This document shows positions 11,970 through 23,107 of a DNA stretch of 64,000 nucleotides, piece by piece. The DNA is taken from positions 310,001-374,000 of the forward strand of contig NW_008805076.1 in assembly GCF_000004825.1 (NCBI RefSeq), read 5' to 3'. Within the stretch, counting starts at the first letter, position 1; each line of letters starts with the position of its first letter. The notes beneath the pieces are model-generated. The model was not told the origin of the DNA, ran no database searches, and worked only from the letters and a program-made list of their open reading frames with translations. The stretch is from Heterostelium album PN500 (Eukaryota > Evosea > Eumycetozoa > Acytosteliales > Acytosteliaceae). Position numbers and translations under genes: made by a program.

Positions 11970-12882
11970 TGTTATATAAATATAGATAAAATTGAAATAT
12001 GTTTAATTCTAAATTGAATTTGAAATAAATTGTAAAACGATTTGTCTTTTGTTGACATTTATATTTGAAAATTATTGGGTAAAAAGATATTTAAGATTTG
12101 TAATATCTTCAATTTGAAAAAAAATAAAAAATAAATCAAAACTGGGTGCTGACACGCGAGTAGTTTAAACCAAAAAAATAGAAAATTTGTAGAACATGGA
12201 GTTCCAAAAAATATCGTGATTTTTAACAAAAAAAAAAAGGTGATTTTTGCATTTCATTTGCAGAGTTACAAACCAATCAAATAAATTCTTGTTTGACCAC
12301 GAACTGTTTATTCAAAGTTATAACATATAGAACGAAATGAGAATTTAATATTAGTTGTCTTTGGAATCTAAGATGGAGATAAGATTATTAAATTAATTTT
12401 TTTTTTTTGGGTACTTTTTGCAAACTTTGCAATAATTTATTTAGGAATGGAGTAATGATCATTTTATCCCTCCCCAAAAAATGAAAAAATTTTGCTAAGC
12501 ATTTGTGCGTTTTGAAAAAATTCAAAAAAAAGTTGTGCAAAAAACATCAAGCAGAATGCTTGTATTACGATTATCGATAATTCAAACTTGGGTATTGCCA
12601 TTCCACCGGTGTAAATCAAATTGAAGTGCATTCGTTTTGAATAAAATTTAACTCTACAACAATATGTGTTACACAGCCTCAAAGGATCTTCAAGACTGTA
12701 GACAATTCTTAATAATCTACACGTGATTCAGTAGTGCTTGACAAGATTTTGTTTTCTAATTAATTGAAAAAAAACACCTGTTCGTGTTTTATTGTTTTTT
12801 TTTAACTGTTATTAATTTTCTTTTCTAAAACATTTGACATTAGATTCAATTCATTTCATATTTATATATTATAATTTTAAAA
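11970..12882. other. Intergenic spacer, no gene seen
   Basis: AT-rich spacer between two divergently transcribed genes. Bases about 12466-12545 contain a CCTCCCCAAAAAAT...TTGTGCAAAAAA stretch that loosely resembles 59806-59885, possibly an old shared repeat. A minus-strand open stretch at 12464-12682 has no motif and is not called as a gene. Confidence 0.5.
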
Positions 12883-14034
12883 ATGATAAAACAAACAATA
12901 ATATTATTATTAGTTACATTTATTGTTGTATCGTTATCACAACAAAATGAACAACAAAACATAATATCGATACCACTATTAACAGAACTTGAATACACTT
13001 TAAGATTCACTGATTGGACTTTAAAATATGGAAAAATATACATCGGTCCAGAATATATAAAGAGATTGCGTAATTTCAAATCAACTTTGGATTTCATCAT
13101 TCAGTCAAACAACAATCCAAATTCAACAATTACTTTGGGATTGAACGAATTCTCTGATTGGTCAGATGAAGAAAAGAAATCACTTTTAGGTGCTATGATC
13201 TCACCCAACAGAACTTCTATTGGTATACCTTTCATTGATGATGAGATTCCATCACCACCAGTATCCAAAAGTGGTACCTCGAGATCATTACTCTCTACAA
13301 ATTATATTGATTGGAGAACTCATAGTGCAGTAACCAGTGTAAAGAATCAAGCATCATGTGGATCATGTTATGCATTCTCTGCTATTGCTGTCATTGAAAG
13401 TGCTCTTTTTAAGAGAGGAACAGGTTCATTCGACTTTAGTGAACAAGATGCAATCGATTGTACATATGGTAGGTATGGTGGTGGTGGTTTCAACTTTGGA
13501 TGTTCAGGTGGTGATCCAGCAACAACAATACAACATATACTAGTGAATGGACAAGCAAGTGAAGTCGACTATCCGTATACATCTGGTAACACCAGAATCC
13601 ATGGCCCTTGCAAAAACGTCCAAAGAAATCGTTTGAATTTGAATCTTCTCCGAGTACAACGTGGAAGCGAGGATACTTTAGCGAATGCTCTTGCCACTGG
13701 ACCAATTGCAGTTACTCTCAATGCTGAAAACAATGAGTTTTACAACTATGCCGGTGGAATCTATAACAATGCAGCCTGTTCAACATCTATCAATCATGCA
13801 GTACTACTTGTTGGTTATGGTCAAGCCAATGGTGTTGAATATTGGATCATCAAGAATTCATGGGGAACAAGTTGGGGTGAAAATGGGTAAGTCTTTTAAT
13901 AACATTATTTTACTTACAATATTTATTTTCTAAATAATTTCTTTTGAATAATCATATTACATAGATTTATGCGTATTGCCAAAGGTTATAACAGATGTGG
14001 AATCGTATCAGCTGAAAGTTTTTATGTTATATAA
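12883..14034 (+). CDS. Papain-family (C1A) cysteine protease
   Basis: Seen: exon 1 12883-13886 and exon 2 13965-14034 give 357 residues. A hydrophobic signal peptide occupies residues 1 to about 18. An inhibitor I29-type propeptide follows at about 35-100, with LGLNEFSDWSDEE. The mature enzyme begins near the YIDWR segment. The catalytic set is complete: Gln in VKNQASCGSC, Cys162, His305 (INHAVLLVGYG) and Asn325 (KNSWGTSWGENG). Known: such enzymes are lysosomal or secreted endopeptidases activated by removing the propeptide. Inferred: a lysosomal digestive protease of a phagocytic amoeba. Two decayed partial copies lie nearby, one directly downstream and one inverted upstream, so this is a duplicated locus in which only this copy is intact. 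Confidence 0.95.
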
Positions 14035-14164
14035 GTATTAAAATAATTATATAGTTAAAGTCTTTATAATCAAATAAGTTAACAGGATAGTAATAAATAA
14101 TTTTATTGTGTTAAAATACGATATGGTTTATTTCAATTAAATAATTGTTTAATTCCATGGAAAA

Positions 14165-14545
14165 ACAGTCGATTGTACATTTGGAAAGTATGGTGGTGGT
14201 TTCAATTTTGGATGTGGAGGTGGTGATCCAGCAACAACAATACAACATATATTAGTGAATGGACAAGCAAGTGAAGTCTACTATCCGTATACATCAGGTA
14301 CCAGCAGACTCCATGGTTCATGTAGAAGCGTCAAAAGAAATAATTTGGGAAATTTGAGGCTTATCCGAGTACAACGTGGAAGCGAGGATACTTTAGCGAA
14401 TGCATTTGTAAATGGACCAATTGTAGTTACTCTCAACGGTGAAAACCAAGAGTTTTACAACTATGCCGGTGGAATTTATAACAATGCAGCTAGTTCAACA
14501 CGTATCAATCATGCAGTACTACTTGTTGTATATGGTCGAACCTGA
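14165..14545 (+). pseudogene. Truncated tandem copy of the cysteine protease
   Basis: The frame from about 14165 to the stop at 14543-14545 matches the middle and His region of the intact protease, for example NGQASEV, RVQRGSEDTLANA and INHAVLL. It lacks the signal peptide, the propeptide, the catalytic Cys region and everything after the His region, including the catalytic Asn. One Cys present in the intact copy (NNAACST) is Ser here (NNAASST). The copy begins about 130 bases after the stop of the intact gene and stops exactly where the tandem-repeat block begins. It is a non-functional duplicate. Confidence 0.9.
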
Positions 14546-14757
14546 GAGGTGATTGGTTTGATTGGATTAGTTTTCGAGTTTTTGCTAATTTCTTAGCTTG
14601 AGATGGTTTGGATTGGTTAATTGCTTAGTATTGAGATGGTTGAGATGGTTGAGATTGTTTGGATTGGCTTGCTATTTGCTTAGCCTGAGATGGCTTGGAT
14701 TGGCTAATTGCTTAGCTTGAGATTGTTTTGAGATGGATTGGATTGGTTAATTGATTA
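14546..14757. repeat. Imperfect tandem repeat of about 30 bases
   Basis: Six to seven degenerate units built on TTGAGATGGTTTGGATTGG with TTAATTGCTTAG tails. The same unit occurs in reverse-complement orientation at 59446-59565 (AATTAACCAATCCAAAC...). No frame is open through it. The block directly abuts the truncated protease copy on one side and a candidate LTR on the other. Confidence 0.8.
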
Positions 14758-14758
14758 C

Positions 14759-14968
14759 TGTTACGAGAATTACACTTAATACAGTTATTTAATATGAATA
14801 TAAAATAAGACCACTTTATTAGTTTACAAATGTATAATATTTATAGTGTTTGTGATTAGCTAGTATTCTTGATAGTTTCCATATTCCAAGGTATTTCTTA
14901 TTCTAGTATATTTCTGTAGCAATTACCCAAGGATGATCAGTCTAAGAGGGACTATTTTAGTCAGACAC
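14759..14968 (-). repeat. Candidate long terminal repeat of about 210 bp
   Basis: The segment is bounded by TG...CA ends (plus strand TGTTACGAGA...TCAGACACA). On the minus strand it holds a TATAAATAT box followed by AATAAA, the layout of a small LTR promoter and poly(A) signal. I find no second copy at the other side of the Ty3/gypsy element, and no purine-rich tract directly inside it, so the link is tentative. It could be a solo LTR of another family. Confidence 0.3.
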
Positions 14969-15570
14969 ATTGTGTTGGGTGTTACTGTGATTGGTTGGTT
15001 GAGGTGGGGGTTGTGGCCATGCTCGTTAACAAGCTTTTTCCAAGCGTTTTGGCATTTGGTGAACAAGGGAGATGGTGACATGTGCCCAGTGAGGTAGTTT
15101 CGCCAGAAGTTGAGCATGTAATCAGACACAACACAATTATTTTGATGTAATGAGAGCACATGTCATACAACTAGAGATAAACGACTTCAAATCTGGGATT
15201 ATTGTCAACCAATAAAACTTACATTTGATTTTCTCTAACGTTTTGATAAAACCAAGGTGACCTCCGGTAAGCAAATCATCATGATAATAGGACATGACCT
15301 TATTACGTAACGACAGTGGAACCCAAATACGACTGGTGAGTACCCTTGAGCTGAACGGGTTTACTTTTGAATGATCGTAATTGAAATAGAGAACATCATC
15401 TTCCAATGAGTAGAACGGAAGATCAACAGGAGCCTTCAATTCAGTACCATCCAATGCCTTACGTATTTTAATACAAAAGTCATCCTTACCTTGCTCGGTT
15501 TTAATAATGTCTAATGTTAAACCATACTCGTTTAACTTTTGTTCTTCCAAAGCGCAAACTTCCATAGAAC

Positions 15571-15690
15571 TACTACCATCCAGAGCTGAACCATCCAGAG
15601 CCGAACTCTCCAAACCAGAACCAGAACCATCCAGACCAGAACCAATACCATCCAGACCAGAACCATCCAGAACCGATTCATCCAAACACC
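15571..15690. repeat. Minisatellite inside the retrotransposon
   Basis: About eight degenerate units related to CCAGAACCATCCAG between the RNase H and integrase parts of the element. On the element's strand they encode a Ser-Gly-Leu-Asp-rich linker. Such a low-complexity tether between pol domains is unusual and probably expanded by slippage. Confidence 0.75.
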
Positions 15691-18600
15691 CAGCGGAAGT
15701 AGATAGTCATAACTCATCTCTATCTACAGGCAAACGGGACAATCCATCGGCAAAGTCATTATGTTTACCAGCTCTATAACGAATGACATAGTTGAATCCT
15801 TGCAAGAACATACTCCAACGTAGGATACGAGCGTTCTTAGGAGACTTGTCATTTAACACCTTCAAAGCTTGGTTGTCAGTGACGGCAGTAAAGAAAGCAG
15901 AACCTAAAATGTGTCTGAAATGTTTCACACTGTCTACCAAACTTAGGCATTCTAATTCACCAGAATGATAGTTCTTCTCGGCAGCTGTAAGTTTACGACT
16001 ATATGCACTAACTAACATTCCATTCTGAAATAACGCACCACCGATACCAACACCACTTGCATCGGTTTCTAAAACAAACTCTTTATTAAGGTCGGGTATT
16101 TTAAGAATACCACTATCTTTCATACGGTCAACGATAGTTTTGACCGCATTCTTACACTCCTCTGACCACTCCCAACGAGTGTCCTTATTTAATAATCTGT
16201 GTAGAGGTGCGGCAATAGATGCAAAATTTATTATGAATTTTCTATTATAATTAAGAATACCAAGCAATTTCTGCAATTGGTTAACATTTGTTGGTTGTGG
16301 TAGGTTTATAATACTATTTATACGATCTGGGTCAATTGAAATACTACCATTATTAATGATGTGACCCAAAAATTTCACACTTGTACGAAAAAATTTGGAT
16401 TTTTTACGATTTAATTGAACATTATTTTTGAATAAAATTTGTAAAATTTTGTCAAGGTGTGTGATGTGTGATTCTACATCATTACTAAATATAATAATGT
16501 CATCTATATATACAAAACAAAACACACCAATGTATACCTTTAACATAACAAACATACCCTTCTGAAACAATGCCGGCGCATTTTTCAGACCAAACGGCAT
16601 AACATTGAATTCGTAAACACCACGATGTGTTGTGAAAGCAGTCAACCAGCGATCTTCTTCTCGGACAGGAATCTGGTGGTACCCCGCCGCGCAATCCAAT
16701 ATACTAAACACAGAAGCATGTTGTAGAGCAGAGTAGATGTCATCCACATGAGGAAACGGATACACAAGAGGACGGGTTAAGTTGTTCAATTTCTTGTAGT
16801 TGACACAGAAACGAACCTCCCCATCTGGCTTAGGAATGAGAACCACCGGCGATGCATAAGAGCTATTAGATTCCGATATAATACCTTTCTTCAGCATATC
16901 ATCCACAGCTTCATCTATAATCTTCTTTTCCTTAATACCAGTACGATAGGGTTGTTGACTTACCAATAATTTTTCACCATCCTTTACCAAGTCAATAGAA
17001 CATTCCATACCAGTTATCTTACCAGGTTGTTCCAACTTATTGACGAACAGAGATTCATATTTACCACGTTCCAAGTATTCCAACATGAATTCATGCATCT
17101 TCTCATTATCGGACTTATCACCAAAACTAAAACATTTACGTTCACGATGCGGATCCTTCTTAGGTACAGTCGACTCTATGACACAACAATCGATTTTGGA
17201 ATGCAGCACTTCAGCGAACGGATCAGCTTCCTTCCAGACGGACTTAACAGCGGTCGGCTCATCAGTAGAGAGAACTTCACGGACACCATCTGACTGCTTG
17301 GCATAGGGAATTGGCATATCGATATATAACGTAAGTACAGATCTACGAGTAGTTAAAGTGTTGGAACATAGATCTAACTTAGCTTTCCATGTAGCAAGGT
17401 CTTTCCTTCCAATGATACTACGATACATCAAGTTACTGGAAACATATACATGCAGAGAATACTTTTCACGAGGGCTAAGAACACAATTCAGAACCGCTTT
17501 ACCAACGATATGTAATCTGGTCAAATTCGCAGAATTGATTCTGACCATCACCGGCTCCACTTTTGCACCAACCAGATCTATCAGTTCCTGAGAAACTATA
17601 GATACACCAGCACCCGTGTCAATCAAACATCGAGTAAGTCTGCCATTCAATTGAATCATGGCAACCAACGAACCATTTCCATGACTGGGAAGAGGTGGCA
17701 ATCCAGGTTCTTGTCCTCCATTAGTACTATTACCAGTGCTGACCACATCCAGTACTAACGCATCATTGTTATTCAGCGGGCAATCCTTCCTAAAGTGACC
17801 CGGCTGACCACACTTAAAACAGCTACCTCTAGGCTTAGCTTGTGACGGTTTTCCAGACTTACGATCGAATCGTTTCTTTACCTCCATAGCCATTGTAGGT
17901 GTCTCCTCTTTCTTCTTCATCTGCGACGGTACCGGAATCTTTGATGGTTGGGCAGTATAAAAACTCTGAGACAACGGTATAGGAGTTGTATCCAGATCCG
18001 TCATACGCATCGATCTGAATACGGTCTGTGGTTCCATTGCTTCAAACTGGGTAGAGTTTGGTATCTTATATGGAGACATTAAACCAGCAACTGTCGAACC
18101 ATTAGACACAGGGATCGACGTTTCCTGCATACTCGTATATACTGGATTATACATATGCAGATAGACCGTACCAGCTTGGAGCAGTTCCACGGCATTCTCG
18201 ATAGCTTTATCTATGGTCTTAGGCAACGTGTTTATAACCTTCTCTTTGAACGCTTGGTCATCTAACGTTTCGTAGAAGGCAGCCAACAACTCTCTAGCCG
18301 AAACATCCGGTAGTTTAGATGCCAACGCTTTAACGTTCTGGACATGGCATCGGAAGGTAGGAGCAGCGGTCATTCGTAACATTTTTAAACGGTCCAGGTA
18401 CGATCCATACATATCACCAAATACTTTTTCCAGCTCCTTCATAACGGCAGCAACATCGTCTCCAGCGCAACTCATTAATGATCTTAAAGCCAGACCGGTA
18501 ACATGCGGAACAATGTATTCTATAGGCGGCAACTTATTCTCCTTCTTGATGTCTCTGGCTTCCTTCTTGACAAGAACCTTCTCGGCAAAACACATGAACT

Positions 18601-18733
18601 CCGCAAACGACAACTGAGAACCAGCCTCCCCGGAAAACAAAAGCGATTTCATTTTGGAATATGTATAAAAATAAAGTAAAACAAATAAATTGTATTTTTA
18701 AAATTGAATATATAACTGCGAGGTGTCGCCAAA

Positions 18734-18826
18734 TGTGATGAGAGGAGGTATATACCACTGACGTATGTATGCTTATCGGCATAAGGATTGACCAGATACC
18801 TTATGCCCTACCGCACCATCGTCACA
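18734..18826. repeat. 93-bp segment with inverted ends beside tRNA-Phe copy 2
   Basis: The ends TGTGATGAG and ATCGTCACA are inverted copies with one difference, and the flanking CAAA/TTTG extends the match. Inside is a perfect nine-base inverted repeat, GGCATAAGG...CCTTATGCC, around a 12-base loop. On the minus strand TGGCGACACC follows, at the spot where a primer-binding site would be. Possibly the residue of the 5' LTR of the neighbouring element; no matching copy is seen at its other end. Confidence 0.35.
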
Positions 18827-18842
18827 TTTGATAAATATATAT

Positions 18843-18916
18843 GCCGTCTTAGCTCAGCTGGTAGTAGCGTAAGACTGAAGATCTTAAGGTCGTTGGTTCG
18901 ATCCCGACAGATGGCA
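18843..18916 (+). tRNA. tRNA-Phe-GAA: tRNA-Phe (anticodon GAA), copy 2
   Basis: Identical over all 74 bases to the minus-strand copy at 10417-10490: acceptor GCCGTCT/AGATGGC with discriminator A, anticodon loop CTGAAGA and T-arm GGTTCGATCC. This copy is followed at once by six T residues. The 3' flanks of the two copies also align loosely for about 35 bases (AAAGAT...CCGCA.GCG), so the duplicated unit was larger than the tRNA itself. The Ty3/gypsy element ends 17 bp upstream. Confidence 0.96.
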
Positions 18917-18922
18917 TTTTTT
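18917..18922 (+). terminator. RNA polymerase III T-run terminator
   Basis: TTTTTT directly after the discriminator base of tRNA-Phe copy 2. No equivalent follows the identical copy at 10417-10490. Confidence 0.85.
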
Positions 18923-18936
18923 AAAGATGTTAGTTC

Positions 18937-18944
18937 CGCATGCG
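18937..18944. promoter_or_regulatory. GC-rich palindrome 3' of tRNA-Phe (copy 2)
   Basis: CGCATGCG, a perfect eight-base palindrome inside TTCCGCATGCGAACC, 20 bases past the tRNA 3' end. The position matches those at the other three tRNA genes. Confidence 0.5.
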
Positions 18945-19285
18945 AACCAGTTGAACAGCTCCAACAATAAATAATGTTCTTTCTATCTCACTAACTGAAT
19001 GAATGTGAAATTGTATAATCAACTTAATTTATTATATTAATACAATAAACTGGAGTTGTTGAATGATCATCACTCACTGTCTCATTCTTTCAAAATAAAC
19101 AATTTAATTTAATTTTATTATTTTTTTCAAAAAATTAAAAATATAATATTACTTGTAGTTTGTAATTAAATATTTAGTTAGCTACATTATAATTGGCATT
19201 ACTAAATCTTGTTTTTATTTATTGAGAATAATATTATTAACAAATGATAAAAACAAAAAAAGGTATTTTAATTTGTTAATTAAAC
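18945..19285. other. Intergenic spacer, no gene seen
   Basis: AT-rich sequence between tRNA-Phe copy 2 and the 3' end of the ADF-H gene. I see no open frame, RNA gene or repeat. Confidence 0.5.
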
Positions 19286-20515
19286 TTAATTACTTTTACT
19301 TCCTTTCAAAGATTGAATCTTTGAGTCTAGAATTTCATTTGTCAATTCCTTGGTAATCTCTGCATACAATGCAATGGAAATTGGCTAATGGTTTTTAAAA
19401 AACAAAAAAAAGAAAATTAATGAATAATTAATTATAAATTTCAATAAAGTTAATTCATAGTAATTTTGTTAGTGTAAGTACTTACAGAGAAAAAGTCATC
19501 AACAACACCCTTGTGTGAGGTTATCTTTCCTTTGAACATTGGTGATACATTGATACCGACCCAATTGATCTGAGCAACCTTTGTTGTGATACTGTTATCG
19601 ATGCGATCGGACACCTTCACCAAGCCATAGTTGACCTGATCGGCACGCAGATTCGATACCAACTCATCGATTCCACCGGAACCACTGCCGACCAACGAGA
19701 GTTGTTCATTTCCTTCGTAGCCGATCAACATCCAATTGGTCGAGGATTGCGGTGATTTTACATCGGCCAACAGCGATTTCAATCCGTCTAAATCTCTAAA
19801 CGATAGCTGTTGAGTGTTGCTAGTGTTGACAGTCGGTAGTTTCACAGTGTTTCCAGCACGACTTCCATAGGGATTGGCCGAGCCTGCGCTAGTAAGATGT
19901 GGTGCCTTGGCTGAGATCTGCTGCTTCTGAGAGGTAGTGACCTCGCCAGTTCTATTTCTCGATCCACTTGCATCTTGAACCTTGTTTGTTATTTCCTCCT
20001 CGGTTACCTCACTCTTTAGCGAAGCGATGATCTCAACATTATAATGTCCAAGTAATTTAGTAATCGATGACTTGTTTGTTCCATTTCTTGCTTTTTCAAT
20101 ACCCTTTACATTTTCACCAATCCAAGTTAAATAAACGTATCTAGAAAAAAAAAAAAAAAATTTTAATTTTAATAACTTTTGATTCCAATTATTATTATTA
20201 TTATAACCAAATTTAAACATACTTATCATTTTGAACATTATCAATAATATCAACTACTCTTATGATTGCATAAGACATTTTATCTTCGTAGAGATGTGGA
20301 ATCAATTCATTGATACCACCGGATCCAGTTGCTTCAAGCTTGATGTGATTTGGTGATCCGTTGTAGTTGACCAATATCCAATTGATTCGATTTCCACTGG
20401 TGTGAACTGATTGTACGGCTTGATTAAACTCATCTCTATTGGAAATTTGAACTTCATTACCACTTTCACCTGGGGCATGAGTTGCTGTTCCTTTTGCTCT
20501 AACTTGACTTGCCAT
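19286..20515 (-). CDS. Double ADF-H (coactosin-like) actin-binding protein
   Basis: Seen: three exons, 20223-20515, 19486-20140 and 19286-19384, give 348 residues with phases that close exactly. Two copies of a coactosin/ADF-homology fold are arranged in tandem. Copy 1 covers about residues 15-140 (INWILVNYNG, GSGGINELIPHL, YVYLTWIGENVKG). Copy 2 covers about 200-340 (TNWMLIGYEG, GSGGIDELVSNL, QINWVGINVSP). A Ser/Thr-rich linker joins them. The third exon completes copy 2 (FFSPISIALYAEI). Known: single-domain coactosin is about 145 residues, binds F-actin and counters capping. Inferred: a bivalent actin side-binder or bundler in the cytoplasm, since the length is twice the usual. Actin contacts cannot be checked by eye. 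Confidence 0.85.
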
Positions 20516-21150
20516 TTGCTTAAAACTTTAAAGTAAATAATAATAATTGTAAAATTACAAAATAATCAAATAAATAAATATATTACAAATAAATATTGAA
20601 AAACTTTAATAAAAGTCTTTTGTTGCTTCTATATTCATCCTTTTTTGTTTAATTAATATTAAAAATCTAATAAAAAATAAAACCCAACAAGATTTTTTTG
20701 ATTATCAAAGTGGGTTTTGGATTTTTTTATCATAATTAAATTTCATATTTATCATTAATAATAAATCTTCTTTTAAAATAATTATTCATTAATAATTATT
20801 TATCATTATTTAAAACTTGAATATTAATTAGGAAATCATGTGAAAATACTAAATTAATAGAAGAAATTAAAGAGATTCTACATTGCTCTATAGATAAAGA
20901 AATATGATTATTATAATGAATGGTAAATGAGGATAGCAATAAAACAAAAGATCTATATTATAACTACTTTTTTTAAGAATGTTTTTTTTGTTTATTTCTT
21001 ATTGTAGATTGAATAAAACATACAATAATATTAATATACAAGTTAATTAAAAAAAAATCACAAAAAAATAAAATTTAAAAAAGTCTTGACAAACCGAAAA
21101 ACGAATCATTTTCATACCTATTTATATTTACTATAGTAAACAAAACAATT
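20516..21150. other. Divergent promoter region, no gene seen
   Basis: AT-rich spacer between the starts of two divergently transcribed genes, with T/A runs but no repeat or RNA gene that I can support. Confidence 0.5.
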
Positions 21151-22232
21151 ATGAGTTCGCCACCAGATGTATCAGCAGAGATTCTAGATGATGCCGTCAA
21201 TATTTTCGAAATAGAGTCGAGCGATGAAGAAATTGAATATGGTCTCACTACATACAATCGTGTAGAACCAATAAGTAGGTGTTTCAACAAAGCAGCAACA
21301 GCCAGCTATTAAAAAAAAAACATTTATTAATAATAGTAAACTAGAATAGAAAAGTAACCCATTTCTTTTTTTTATATTATAAAAGAGAATAATACAGATA
21401 TCACATCATTGACAGTTAGACTACCACAAAGACATTCATTATGGGCACATCTAGCTTGGAATGCGGGTCTTGCACTCTCTGATTTCTTGGATCAAAATAT
21501 TGATTTCACTGATAAAACGTAACGTAATACCTCCTTACTTGTGGCATTACTATCAGTGTTATATTGATAGCTACGAATGATCATTAACTTTACTTACTTA
21601 CTTTACATACTATTGTTAATGTTATAATTAGTGTTTTGGAATTGGGATCGGGTGCAGGTTTACCATGTTTTATTGCAACATTGAACAATGCCAAGACCGT
21701 TGTTATGACAGACTATCCAGATAAGACTTTGATCGACAATTTAGAGTACAATCGTAGTAATACACTACCGGAGCGATTTACAAACAACAACAGACTATTT
21801 GCAAGAGGTCATCTCTGGGGAAAGGAGCCAGAGACACTGAATCAACTACTCGATCGACCAGAGAACAAGTTCGATATCATCATCCTTTCGGATTTGATCT
21901 TCAATCATGTAGTCCACCACCATATGTTACAGACTTGTTTTGCCTGTTTGAATGACAATGGAATTGTATGTAAACACTTACAACAGTGCTCATTAATAGT
22001 TTACTAATACCAATCATTATTTTAGATTTACGTTGCATTTTCACATCATAGACCACACAGAGTAGAGAAAGATATGAACTTTTTCAAGATTGCACAAGAA
22101 GAACCATTTAATTTCATCGCAGAGAAATTCAAAGAGTTAAAGATGAAACCGATGTTTGCCGAAGATTTAGGAAGTGAAGAAGTAAGAAAAACAGTACACT
22201 TTTATACATTAAAGAAAAAGCAACAACAATAA
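21151..22232 (+). CDS. efm7: EFM7/NNT1-type SAM-dependent protein methyltransferase
   Basis: Seen: four exons, 21151-21274, 21386-21518, 21632-21965 and 22026-22232, give 265 residues. The third donor is atypical (GTAACG) but the frame demands it. Motifs: an acidic N terminus ending YGLTTYNR, then SLWAHLAWNAG, SAM motif I LELGSGAGLPC, a DYPD acidic loop, the LWGKEPE segment, and IIILSDLIFNH as motif post-I/II. Known: this seven-beta-strand family contains yeast Efm7, which methylates the N terminus and Lys2 of elongation factor eEF1A. Inferred: the dictyostelid orthologue, acting in the cytosol on translation factor eEF1A. The wider family includes METTL-type lysine methyltransferases, but the order SLWAHLAWNAG then LELGSGAG favours EFM7. 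Confidence 0.85.
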
Positions 22233-23107
22233 AAAATAAAAATAAAACAAAAAAAAAAAACTATATATTATTATATTTTTTAGATTTATAGATCTATTTA
22301 TATATCTAACTATCATTCAAAGTCTGACTCTACATATTCTAATACACAAACAACAAGTGAGCAGTTCGATAACAATCAAATCTCTTCAATTTGCAGGATG
22401 ATTTGTGAAGAAAAAAAGAGGTTTCATCTTAAATTTCACCATCCATTGTTGTGATATTTTATTAAGATTGAGACCAATGGTGGGAATCAGATACCAACGT
22501 CTGTAGAGACGAATGAAAAAAATAGTGTAAAAACATTCAAAGATTCACACAGGTCTAGTTAATTTACAACCACCAGGTGATTTTTTAAACAACTTTTCTT
22601 TTTTTTTTTTTTACATTTTTTATATTTTTTATGAAATTTTAGATATTTATTTGTTCAACAATTTTGGAATTATAATTATGATGATGTTGTCGTCAAATTA
22701 AATGGGGTAATAAATAATAAGCAAAACAACAAAAAAATATCAATATTTATTATTCCTATGACATAAAAGTTAAAAAAGAGAATATCTTTTTATAAAACTA
22801 CCAATTACTTTAGAATATTCACAAAAATAATAATAATAGGTGACAATATTCAAAAACCAATTAATTAACTTCACTTTCAACACTCACACAAACAACAAAC
22901 ACACAAATTAACACACTTATTTTACTTTAGTATTAATTATAATACAAAAACTTCAAGTTAAATAAAAAAGTCATTGTGTTGTTCAAAATAATAATAATAA
23001 AATAACGAAATAATAAAAATAACAATATTGTAAATAAGTTTTGTTTTTAAAGAATATATATATATTTCATATTTAGTAAATAATAACAACTAGTAGTATT
23101 TGTATAA
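22233..23107. other. Intergenic spacer
   Basis: No gene seen. A perfect stem CGTCT-GTAG-AGACG lies at 22498-22511 inside a slightly less AT-rich patch (about 22330-22560) that might be the 3' untranslated region of the methyltransferase gene or a small RNA; nothing decides between them. Confidence 0.4.

Larger units (their letters stand above)
14759..18826 (-). mobile_element. Ty3/gypsy-type LTR retrotransposon fossil, broken
   Basis: Family: Ty3/gypsy (Metaviridae-like), minus strand. Parts: a gag-to-RNase H coding region at 15707-18652 with a gag-like N terminus, a zinc knuckle (CFKCGQPGHFRKDC), a retropepsin motif (LIDTGA), a reverse transcriptase with FVYIDDIIIFS and an RNase H with ETDASGVGIGGALF; then the start of an integrase with a His-His-Cys-Cys-type region (15137-15685). 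Gag and pol share one long frame, as in several dictyostelid elements. The integrase is incomplete and at least two breaks are evident, so the copy is not whole. A candidate LTR lies at 14759-14968; on the other side 18734-18826 is bounded by short inverted ends, TGTGATG...CGTCACA. The long open region suggests a fairly young copy. Its 5' side lies 17 bp upstream of tRNA-Phe copy 2, recalling DGLT-A-like targeting. Confidence 0.85.

Noticed and set aside
12464-12682. Minus-strand 72-codon frame
   Set aside because: No motif, overlaps a possible old repeat, hydrophobic composition typical of random AT-rich sequence.
15507-15779. Plus-strand Pro/Glu/Ser-repeat peptide
   Set aside because: It is the antisense reading of the minisatellite in the retrotransposon.
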